Of a DNA stretch of 9,936 bases, positions 1 to 5,483 are shown in pieces. Made by a program: the position numbers and the translations under genes. The notes beneath the pieces are model-generated. The model worked only from the letters and a program-made list of their open reading frames with translations, searched no databases and was not told the DNA's origin. Numbering within the stretch: the stretch's first letter is position 1; each line of letters starts with the position of its first letter. Origin of the DNA: Gammaproteobacteria bacterium (GTDB taxonomy: Bacteria > Pseudomonadota > Gammaproteobacteria > BMS3Bbin11); contig JAUWVE010000051.1 in NCBI GenBank assembly GCA_030617565.1, positions 1 to 9,936 of the forward strand. Direction: 5' to 3'.

Positions 1-225
1 CTTTCACCATACGGATCAGAATACTTTACACCGGGTTTGATTTTAAAACCCCACCGTCATTCCGGCGAATGCCGGAATCCAGTGTCTTTGACGTTTATTA
101 AAACAAAATGCTTACTGGATACCGGCATTTTCCGGTATGACGGGTAAGGGCGCAATGGAATGGATACGCATGAAAAAGTCCTGGCTAGCGAGCAGGTTCT
201 TTCCAGTTCGAGAAACAGGGCAATG
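1..225. other. Intergenic left edge, mostly repeat
   Basis: No gene is supported here. The short minus-strand reading frame that covers 57-278 has no family resemblance, and its coding strand runs through a palindromic repeat, so it is treated as spurious. The stretch holds the palindromic element at 54-143 and then about 80 bases of unremarkable sequence downstream of the minus-strand barrel gene. I see no convincing hairpin plus T-run terminator for that gene; the repeat could serve as one. Confidence 0.6.
54..143. repeat. Palindromic dispersed repeat (MITE/REP-like), 90 bp
   Basis: Two 30-base arms, 54-83 and 114-143, are inverted copies of one another with 4 mismatches (shared core ccgtcat-ccgg-aatgccgg-atccagt). 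Each arm is itself a small palindrome (tccggcgaatgccgga at 61-76, accggcattttccggt at 121-136). This GTCATTCCGGCGAATGCCGG type of sequence is a recurrent dispersed intergenic repeat in proteobacteria as I remember it. No transposase is present. It lies downstream of the minus-strand barrel gene and may act in transcription termination or mRNA stability (inference). Confidence 0.8.
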
Positions 226-1074
226 TTATTTGGGGAGCAGGAAATTAACCAATATCTGTGAATACCAGTTATTAGCAAATCGTGGTGTCTCTACATTGTA
301 GTACGCGCCAACATCAACGGCTATGGCTTTCTTGCCTTCAAGCTTGAAGAGTCGGCCGATTCCACCTCCAACAGGTACTGTCCAACGGTTTTCTTTGTCT
401 ACCTCCCAATTAGCAACAATTAACGGCGCAGTGGTGAGGTACCATCTATTTTTCAATTTGTAATTAACCGTGAACTGGGCTGAAAAAACGTTTACATCTG
501 ATGCATCACTATCTCCTGCAAATGACCAGATGTTCTGGGCAATTGCCCCCAGTACCCAATTGTCCCGTGTGGAGAATACTACAATTGCGGGCCCTGCAGA
601 CCACTTGTTTGATCCGAAGCGATCCTTAGTATGGGTAGGAAGGACCAGTGATCCTCCCAGGCCCCAGGCAATTTTTCCTGACCTGGCCGGAGTAAGAAAC
701 CCCTGGTAGGTAACATCAGCCAGACCGTAAACACTGCCTAAACCAAAAGAGCCAGGGTTGCCGATGCCGGTGGTAAATTCTCCAAGCACTTCCCCCTTCT
801 GACCTTCAGAGTAGGTTATCGGTAAGGTGATACGATTAATTAAATTCCAGTCACCCAAATTCACTGGGAAAATGGGTTTTACATTCAGTATATTGACTGT
901 GGATTTGGATGGCCCTACGTTGAAAAGTGTGTTGTTCTCGAACGGTACACTGATGACTGTGCTGAGGGGATTCATCGATTCCTCGGCAAGGCCTGCCTCG
1001 GGCTCTGCATAGACAGATCCTGCCATGAGCAAATATGAAATAAATATAAACAGAACTCGGTGTGTTCTTAACAT
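226..1074 (-). CDS. Outer-membrane beta-barrel protein, probably of the Phenol_MetA_deg-like (transporter-like) family
   Basis: The 282-residue product starts with a clear Sec signal peptide: basic start (MLRTHR), hydrophobic core at about 7-19, and a likely cut after A23 in SVYA|EP. The mature part alternates polar and hydrophobic residues in short strands separated by Gly/Asn/Asp turns, as in a 10-14-strand barrel. Conserved-looking stretches include LPITYSEG, GIGNPGSFGLGSVYGLADVTYQGF, GLGGSLVLPT and NWYSQILVNFLLPK. The pattern matches small outer-membrane proteins annotated as transporter, neuromedin U or MetA-pathway phenol-degradation-like; the substrate is unknown. It lies alone, divergent from yadH. 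The ribosome-binding site is weak (TTAGAG about 6 bases before ATG). The exact family is less certain than its outer-membrane location. Confidence 0.75.
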   Translation of the reverse strand: MLRTHRVLFIFISYLLMAGSVYAEPEAGLAEESMNPLSTVISVPFENNTLFNVGPSKSTVNILNVKPIFPVNLGDWNLINRITLPITYSEGQKGEVLGEFTTGIGNPGSFGLGSVYGLADVTYQGFLTPARSGKIAWGLGGSLVLPTHTKDRFGSNKWSAGPAIVVFSTRDNWVLGAIAQNIWSFAGDSDASDVNVFSAQFTVNYKLKNRWYLTTAPLIVANWEVDKENRWTVPVGGGIGRLFKLEGKKAIAVDVGAYYNVETPRFANNWYSQILVNFLLPK

Positions 1075-1252
1075 AATTGCTCTAACTAATAGAAATCCAG
1101 TACGCTTCAGCCTGACCCCATTGAACCCTCTGCTCAGTCATTGCAATATGTATATTTGATGGAAATCACTCCGCTTCTCTTGTGTCTGTGCATATCAAAT
1201 AATTACCCATGCATGTTTTAAAAAAAATCTACAATCTATTACAATTTGTCAC

Positions 1253-1485
1253 TGCTGTCCCATAATTTTAGCCTTTATGCCTTTTAAGATGTTGCTGACA
1301 GAAGCAAAAGAGATTAATGGAATTATTGAGACATGAACTTGTACGTGCCTGGTCGAAGCCATCCCTTCTCCCTGGAGGGAGAAGGCCAGGATGAGGGGGC
1401 TGATAAATCAACCCCTTACCTGCCCGGTCACCCTCACCCTCACCCTAACCCTCTCCCAAAGGGAGAGGGGATTTATGGGACAGCA
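1253..1485. repeat. 13-bp inverted repeat flanking a REP pair
   Basis: tgctgtcccataa at 1253-1265 recurs as its exact reverse complement ttatgggacagca at 1473-1485. The match extends with one mismatch on the outer side. The right copy directly abuts the right REP-like hairpin. The pair could be the ends of a composite intergenic element or remnants of insertion-sequence ends. No transposase fragment was recognised between them. Confidence 0.55.
1363..1470. repeat. Two inverted REP-like units (BIME-like)
   Basis: The left unit contains a near-perfect hairpin at 1364-1385 (10-base arms ccttctccct and agggagaagg around GG), followed by ccaggatgaggggg. The right unit at 1434-1470 reads as caccctcaccctaaccct followed by a 9-base stem, ccctctccc at 1449-1457 and gggagaggg at 1461-1469, with an AAA loop. 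The left unit reversed (ccctcatcctggccttctccc) is a diverged copy of the right one, so they face each other. CCCTCACCCTAACCCTCTCCC-type REPs are very widespread in proteobacteria. They can terminate transcription or block exonucleases. Confidence 0.8.
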
Positions 1486-1532
1486 ATGGTGTTACGTAAA
1501 ACATAAAACCTAATACATAAAACTATTTTGAT

Positions 1533-2306
1533 ATGAGCAACACCGTCCGATTTACCGCATATAAAACGATCGTCAAACGCGAAATTACGCGATTTATGCG
1601 TATCTGGCCGCAGACCATCCTGCCGCCTGCGATTACCATGACACTGTATTTCATCATTTTTGGCAATCTCATTGGCAAGCGCATTGGCACCATGGATGGT
1701 TTCAGCTACATGGAATTTATTGTTCCCGGCCTGATAATGATGTCGGTGATTACCAGTTCCTATGCCAATGTTGTGTCATCCTTCTTCAGCATGAAATTCC
1801 AGCGCTCTATTGAAGAAATACTGATCGCACCAGTACCTAATTTCATCATCCTTGCAGGCTTTGTTACCGGCGGTGTGGCGCGTGGTTTGATTGTCGGGGC
1901 TATTGTTACCATCATAGCGCTGCTCTTCACCGGTCTGTCGATTGATAACTATTTTATCACTGTCACAGTGATCGTGATGACCGCTATTCTGTTTTCGCTT
2001 GCCGGTATGATTAATGCTGTTTTTGCACGAAATTTTGACGATATTTCAATCATCCCTACCTTTGTACTCACGCCACTCACCTATCTCGGCGGCGTCTTTT
2101 ATTCCATCAAGCTGTTACCTGAATTCTGGCAGAAGGTTTCCCTGAGCAATCCAATCCTGCATATGGTTAACGCCTTTCGTTATGGGGTGCTGGGCCAGTC
2201 AGACCTCAATATCAGCCTTGCCTTTGTGATCATCCTTGGCTTTATTGCCGCTTTAACTGTCGCCACACTTTATTTACTTAAGAAAGGGATAGGTATACGT
2301 TCCTGA
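1533..2306 (+). CDS. yadH: ABC-2 type transporter permease YadH
   Basis: The 257-residue inner-membrane permease matches E. coli YadH closely in length and sequence: FMRIWPQTILPP, TMTLYFIIFGNLIG, FIVPGLIMMSVIT, KFQRSIEEILIAPVP and IPTFVLTPLTYLGGVFYS. Six hydrophobic segments lie at about 28-48, 61-83, 107-133, 140-165, 172-191 and 226-248, and the ABC-2 signature region is NPILHMVNAFRYG (206-218). Such permeases work with an ATP-binding subunit (YadG); the transported substrate is not firmly known. No ATPase gene lies next to it: upstream is a repeat-rich spacer and then a divergent gene. The start is fixed by alignment of the N terminus with YadH, although there is no good Shine-Dalgarno before ATG. 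A partner ATPase elsewhere in the genome is presumed. Confidence 0.93.
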   Translation: MSNTVRFTAYKTIVKREITRFMRIWPQTILPPAITMTLYFIIFGNLIGKRIGTMDGFSYMEFIVPGLIMMSVITSSYANVVSSFFSMKFQRSIEEILIAPVPNFIILAGFVTGGVARGLIVGAIVTIIALLFTGLSIDNYFITVTVIVMTAILFSLAGMINAVFARNFDDISIIPTFVLTPLTYLGGVFYSIKLLPEFWQKVSLSNPILHMVNAFRYGVLGQSDLNISLAFVIILGFIAALTVATLYLLKKGIGIRS

Positions 2307-2314
2307 ATCAGGAT

Positions 2315-2320
2315 TATAAT
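2315..2320 (+). promoter_or_regulatory. Possible -10 box for the 2447-7198 gene series
   Basis: A perfect TATAAT lies 9 bases after the yadH stop. The sequence 17 bases upstream (ggtata) is a poor -35 and there is no extended -10 TG, so the call rests on the -10 alone. If active, it would give a leader of about 120 nt carrying both hairpins of the repeat at 2329-2401. Confidence 0.3.
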
Positions 2321-2328
2321 CATTACAT

Positions 2329-2401
2329 TGCAGGTGCGAATTTATTCGCACATAGAAAACTTCATCAGGCGACTAACCGTCCGAATGAATTCGGACCTAC
2401 A
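2329..2401. repeat. Double-hairpin palindromic repeat, 73 bp
   Basis: The ends are inverted copies (tgcaggtgcgaa at 2329-2340 and ttcggacctaca at 2390-2401; 10 of 12 match). Within the element are two perfect hairpins: gtgcgaa/ttcgcac at 2334-2340 and 2345-2351 (loop TTTA), and gtccgaa/ttcggac at 2379-2385 and 2390-2396 (loop TGAA). The two hairpins are near copies differing by one compensated base pair (G-C versus C-G), which suggests selection or copying as structured units. No T-run follows, so it is not a classical terminator. It fills the gap between yadH and the radical SAM gene. Confidence 0.75.
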
Positions 2402-2433
2402 GGTTTGTATCACCAAATCAGGGCAATAAAACC

Positions 2434-2437
2434 AGGA
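2434..2437 (+). promoter_or_regulatory. Ribosome-binding site deciding the radical SAM start
   Basis: AGGA at 2434-2437 lies 9 bases before the ATG at 2447. A TTG at 2405 opens the same frame 14 codons earlier but has no such site and lies just after the palindromic repeat, so 2447 is preferred. Confidence 0.65.
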
Positions 2438-2446
2438 ACATTTACC

Positions 2447-3931
2447 ATGAATAAATGCTGCACCACTCAATGCTCTGGCACGACAGATAAAAAACGTATT
2501 GATGACCTGCAAAACCCTGACAAAAATAATTGTACACGGGAAAGAATCGTACTGATCAGTCCATACGACCTCGGTCGCCAGCCTTTTGCTCTGGCAGAAC
2601 CTGCCGCGCTATTCAGCCAGGCTGGCTACGAGGTTAAATGCCTGGACCTATCGCAACAAAAGTTAACCGCTGAGGTGCTGGCTCCTGCAACGGCAGTCTT
2701 TTTATACCTCAGCATGCTTACCGCCACACGTATCGCCATCGAGGCCATGCCACGAATAAAAAAAATGGCGCCACAGGCAAGAATAGCGGTATTTGGCTGG
2801 TATGCCCCGGTCAATGAAAAATTCCTGCGGGAGCTGGGTGTAGACGCAGTATTTGGCGGTGAATCCGAAAGTGACATGCTTAACTATACTACCTCCATTT
2901 CCGAACAGGATGATCATCCTGCACGGTCAGAAACAGTCGTCAATCTGAATCGAATTGATTTTTTAGTGCCTGACCGGCAATCACTGCCTGCTTTGGAAAA
3001 GTATGCCCAACTGGTACTGCCGGACGGGTCTAAACGCATCATGGGCTTTACTGAAACCACCCGCGGCTGCAAACATATATGCCGACATTGCCCGGTGGTA
3101 CCTGTGTACCAAGGTCGTTTTTTTGCGGTACCGGCTAACATCGTCCTTGAAGACATTCGGCAACAGGTGGTAAAGGGTGCGCAGCATATATCATTCGGTG
3201 ACCCGGACTTCCTTAACGGCCCGCGACATGCCCGACGCATCATCGAAGTTATGCATGAGGAGTTTCCATTATTGACATATGATGCGGTAATCAAGATTGA
3301 ACACATAATTAAGTATCCTGATTATCTGCCCTTCCTGCGTGATAGCGGATGCATCCTGGTCACGACAGCTGCAGAATCTGTCGATGACAAAACTCTCGAA
3401 TTTCTCGACAAGGGACATACTGCAGCAGAATTTGAACAGGTAGTCAGCTTAATGTCTGAACATAACATCGCTCTGGCACCCACATTCATCCCCTTTACGC
3501 CGTGGACGACCATCAACAATTACATTGAACTGCTCGACAAGATTGCTGAGCTGGAACTGATCATGTGCGTAAATCCAGTACAACTTTCCCTACGTCTGTT
3601 GATCCCCAGTGGATCTCGAATACTCGAACTGCCGAAAGAAGAAACCTGTATAACCGACTTCAATCCTGCCTCACTGGGTTATAAATGGGTACACCGTGTA
3701 ACTGAGGTCGATGCACTGCAGGAAAACATCCGTCACTGGACCGAAAAAGCCGAAACCGACGGACTTTCTCGACTGGAGATATTTAACGGTATACGTCACA
3801 TCGCACTAAAAGCCGCTGGTAGAAATGCTGTGGATGTCACTGAGAATCATTGTGGAATCACCGTCCCCACGCACTCGGAATCCTGGTACTGCTGTGCCGA
3901 ACCGACTGAACAGCAGTTGGCCAGCTTTTAA
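2447..3931 (+). CDS. B12-binding-type radical SAM protein with CCAEP tail
   Basis: The product has 494 residues from ATG 2447. An N-terminal cobalamin-binding-like Rossmann region (about 33-140: IVLISPYDLGRQPFALA, GVDAVFGGESE) precedes a radical SAM core with the cluster motif C208-x3-C212-x2-C215 (TTRGCKHICRHCP). Further core features are FGDPDFLNG (250-258) and a barrel end near 375-390. The last residues carry WYCCAEP (480-486). From memory this matches the family named CUAEP/CCAEP-tail radical SAM (seleno)protein, in which the first or second tail position may be selenocysteine. Here it is two cysteines (TGC TGT), so no Sec is needed. No cobalamin DxHxxG motif is evident, so B12 use is not assured. 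A second cysteine group lies at the N terminus (C4, C5, C9). The reaction and substrate are unknown. It is followed by xni after an inserted palindromic element. Confidence 0.85.
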   Translation: MNKCCTTQCSGTTDKKRIDDLQNPDKNNCTRERIVLISPYDLGRQPFALAEPAALFSQAGYEVKCLDLSQQKLTAEVLAPATAVFLYLSMLTATRIAIEAMPRIKKMAPQARIAVFGWYAPVNEKFLRELGVDAVFGGESESDMLNYTTSISEQDDHPARSETVVNLNRIDFLVPDRQSLPALEKYAQLVLPDGSKRIMGFTETTRGCKHICRHCPVVPVYQGRFFAVPANIVLEDIRQQVVKGAQHISFGDPDFLNGPRHARRIIEVMHEEFPLLTYDAVIKIEHIIKYPDYLPFLRDSGCILVTTAAESVDDKTLEFLDKGHTAAEFEQVVSLMSEHNIALAPTFIPFTPWTTINNYIELLDKIAELELIMCVNPVQLSLRLLIPSGSRILELPKEETCITDFNPASLGYKWVHRVTEVDALQENIRHWTEKAETDGLSRLEIFNGIRHIALKAAGRNAVDVTENHCGITVPTHSESWYCCAEPTEQQLASF

Positions 3932-3980
3932 CTAAGCCAAACCATGATTATGCGACACTCAGAGGATCAAAAATGATTCA

Positions 3981-4045
3981 GATCAAGACACGGCTCGCCG
4001 ATAATGGTTATTCCCTTATCAAGAGTCGTAACGCCGAGCTTGATC
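3981..4045 (+). other. Internal hairpin 1 of the palindromic element
   Basis: Three stacked helices share one axis: 3981-3987 with 4039-4045 (7 perfect pairs), 3994-4000 with 4032-4038 (6 of 7), and 4000-4004 with 4016-4020, leaving bulges between. It could fold in DNA or in operon mRNA. No known RNA family was recognised. Confidence 0.55.
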
Positions 4046-4065
4046 ACTTTGGGTCTTCCCTACGG

Positions 4066-4164
4066 GCTACTCTGTGCCTTTTCACGGACTTCGTTATCGA
4101 AACTTACTGTAGAATCACTACAATGGCGTTCCGATGTCTCGCCGTTAACAAGGCACAGAGTAGC
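4066..4164 (+). other. Internal long hairpin 2 of the palindromic element
   Basis: A perfect 15-base arm gctactctgtgcctt (4066-4080) pairs with 4150-4164. Partial pairing continues inward (acgg with ccgt; atcgaaac with gttccgat, one mismatch) to an apical tgtag/ctaca stem (4108-4112 with 4118-4122) on exactly the same centre, 4115. The shared centre shows it is one long degenerate hairpin of 99 bases rather than chance short repeats. Confidence 0.6.
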
Positions 4165-4198
4165 TGTATGTCGCATATTCATGGCTCGGCTTAGTAAG

Positions 4199-5011
4199 AT
4201 GCAGCTCTCAGGTGTCCGCTTTCTACTGATTGATGGCCCGAATCTTATCCGGCGCATTCATGCTGCCATTCCCGCAGATAGCCAGAGCCAGATCATCGAA
4301 CAGACCATCACTTCATCACTGCAATCTCTTTCCCGCGCGCTTAAGCAACATACACCAACGCATACCTTATGTGCTTTCGAATCTGACGGCCCGACATGGC
4401 GACATGAACTCTTTCCTGACTACAAAAAAGATCGTCCTGCCATGCCCGGGGAACTGATAGAAATATTTTCCCGCCTGAAACAGGAGATTCAGCAGAACGG
4501 TGTTTTCACATTGAATATTGCTGGTATGGAAGCAGATGATGTCATCGCCAGCGCCGCAGTAAAGGCCGCAGCACAAGGTGCAGAAGTCACTATATTATCG
4601 ACTGATACGGGGCAGGCGCAATTATTGCGTCCTGGCATCAGGCAATATAATCATTTCAAGCAGGAACCGATTACGGCCGAGACCATCCAGCAACGATTTT
4701 CGGTTAAACCCACCCAGTTGAACGATTATCTGGCAATGGTCGGCGATAAATCACATTCGCTGCCGGGTGTACCCGGTATCGGAGCAAAAACAGCTGCGCG
4801 GTTACTTAAAACTTACTCAGATCTCGATGAGATACTCACAGCAGAAAATGAAATAGGTGGACGTGCAGGTGAATCATTATCACAAAACCATGATTCGGCA
4901 AGGATGGTGAAAAAGCTGCTGGCACTGCGCACTGATGTCAGCCTGGGGCATTCGTTCCGGTCTTTTCGCTATATCGTAAAGCATCCCGGGCATGTATCTT
5001 CAAACACATGA
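4199..5011 (+). CDS. xni: Flap endonuclease/5'-3' exonuclease IX-like protein Xni
   Basis: The product from ATG 4199 has 270 residues and resembles E. coli Xni (about 251) throughout: LLIDGPNLIRRIHAA (9-23, with metal-ligand D12), WRHELFPDYKKDRPAMP (67-83), GMEADDVIA (109-117, acidic D113 and D114), STDTGQAQLL (134-143) and a helix-hairpin-helix at about 181-203 (VPGIGAKTAARLL). Family members bind 5' flaps and branched DNA and act in replication or repair. The open frame continues 65 codons upstream to 4004, but that part lies almost entirely inside the palindromic element, so it is not accepted. An ATG at 4181 also lies in the element's right end. The Shine-Dalgarno is weak, consistent with ancestral coupling to the radical SAM gene. 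A 35-codon frame overlaps its stop (ATGA). Confidence 0.9.
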   Translation: MQLSGVRFLLIDGPNLIRRIHAAIPADSQSQIIEQTITSSLQSLSRALKQHTPTHTLCAFESDGPTWRHELFPDYKKDRPAMPGELIEIFSRLKQEIQQNGVFTLNIAGMEADDVIASAAVKAAAQGAEVTILSTDTGQAQLLRPGIRQYNHFKQEPITAETIQQRFSVKPTQLNDYLAMVGDKSHSLPGVPGIGAKTAARLLKTYSDLDEILTAENEIGGRAGESLSQNHDSARMVKKLLALRTDVSLGHSFRSFRYIVKHPGHVSSNT

Positions 5012-5075
5012 GCATCTCCAGGGAACCTCTGGTGATTGACACCGGCAATCACAATACATATATTTTCTTGAAATT

Positions 5076-5101
5076 GAGACACCCAAAAGGAGATTGGTCT
5101 C
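5076..5101 (+). promoter_or_regulatory. Ribosome site displayed in a hairpin loop before the 5105 gene
   Basis: AAGGAG (5087-5092) sits in a 7-base loop (5087-5093) closed by CCAA/TTGG (5083-5086 with 5094-5097). A CAC bulge then separates this from GAGA/TCTC (5076-5079 with 5098-5101). The Shine-Dalgarno to ATG distance is 12 bases in linear sequence, which is long; folding the 3' arm would shorten it. The stem is small, so stability is uncertain. Confidence 0.4.
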
Positions 5102-5104
5102 AGA

Positions 5105-5470
5105 ATGAGCATTGAATACAGCACTGAAAATAAGAAAAAATACTTCTTTGTAAAAAGTCGCGGAGAGAGTGATGAGTTGGATGAAGTCAGTCGCTATGCA
5201 CGCGAAATAACCGAACTCTGCAAAAAGCAGGGTCATAGCAACATACTGATCGATGAAACAAATCGTCAGTACATTCTGGGTGAAGTACTTGATCTGTACA
5301 AACTGGCTAATTTTTTGAAGACTCTGGACATAGCCACTCTCCGCATCGCCATTGTCTGCCGGCCGGAGTACCTTGGGCAAATTCGTTTCTTCGAAACAAC
5401 TGCCAATAACCGTGGGATGAATATAAAATTTTTCCTTGAATCAAACAGAGCTGAACAATGGCTGCTTTAA
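5105..5470 (+). CDS. Small SpoIIAA/STAS-like hypothetical protein
   Basis: The 121-residue soluble protein has no signal peptide or membrane segment. Its pattern resembles SpoIIAA/STAS-like domains: an N-terminal strand (KYFFVKSRG), helix 24-43, strand and turn SNILIDET (45-52), helix LDLYKLANFLKT (62-73), strand RIAIVCRP (80-87), helix with FFETTANNRG (95-104) and a final strand plus helix NIKFFLESNRAEQWLL (106-121). The ending, a phenylalanine-rich strand followed by A-x-x-WL, is typical of this fold. Such domains act as protein-protein switches or lipid-binding modules, but no partner is visible and the fold call is from pattern alone. AAGGAG lies 12 bases before ATG. The gap to the next gene is 13 bases, suggesting co-transcription. 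Confidence 0.75.
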   Translation: MSIEYSTENKKKYFFVKSRGESDELDEVSRYAREITELCKKQGHSNILIDETNRQYILGEVLDLYKLANFLKTLDIATLRIAIVCRPEYLGQIRFFETTANNRGMNIKFFLESNRAEQWLL

Positions 5471-5483
5471 TTTATAATCTATC

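Larger units (their letters stand above)
1075..1532. other. 458-bp intergenic spacer with several repeats
   Basis: This divergent spacer separates the barrel gene from yadH. I see no gene in it. It contains AT-rich sequence near 1190-1270, a 13-base inverted repeat (1253-1265 and 1473-1485) and, inside that, two inverted REP-like hairpin units (1363-1470). The last 35 bases before yadH are A-rich, with acataaaac repeated at 1501-1509 and 1515-1523. I found no clean sigma-70 promoter and no Shine-Dalgarno for yadH. Confidence 0.7.
3932..4194. mobile_element. MITE-like palindromic element with terminal inverted repeats and possible TAA duplication
   Basis: The ends are imperfect inverted repeats: 3931-3957 against 4169-4195, 24 of 27 bases matching (ctaagcc... 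and ...ggcttag). TAA occurs directly before (3929-3931) and after (4195-4197), consistent with a 3-bp target duplication, though three bases can match by chance. Inside lie two further structures: hairpin 3981-4045 (gatcaag/cttgatc, ctcgccg/cgccgag with one mismatch, gataa/ttatc) and long hairpin 4066-4164 (15-base perfect arms plus inner pairing down to tgtag/ctaca around 4115). No transposase is encoded. Deleting the element plus one TAA puts the radical SAM stop one base before the xni ATG, a typical operon junction. A 73-codon frame (ATG 3973, stop 4192-4194) has a decent ribosome site (AGAGGA at 3961-3966) but resembles no protein. Confidence 0.75.

Noticed and set aside
1533..2306. A complete ABC exporter pair
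   Set aside because: No Walker A/B-bearing ATPase frame exists on either side within the window.
2329..2401. Rho-independent terminator of yadH
   Set aside because: The hairpins are good but neither is followed by a T-run, and the ends form an inverted repeat, so a dispersed repeat explains it better.
2626..3519. Several minus-strand open frames (65-130 codons) inside the radical SAM gene
   Set aside because: They lie opposite a strongly supported gene, have no start signals or family resemblance, and are antisense shadows.
3885..3900. Selenocysteine readthrough in the radical SAM tail
   Set aside because: Both tail positions are ordinary Cys codons (TGC TGT) and the frame closes at a TAA, so no TGA recoding is required.
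3931..4195. Retron-like ncRNA (inverted ends plus long hairpin)
   Set aside because: No reverse transcriptase is present in the window and the flanking TAA triplets fit a transposed element better.
5000..5380. 126-codon minus-strand frame over the STAS-like gene
   Set aside because: It runs antisense to a plus-strand frame with a ribosome site and a recognisable domain pattern; its product is rich in Phe, Cys and Ile without any recognisable domain.
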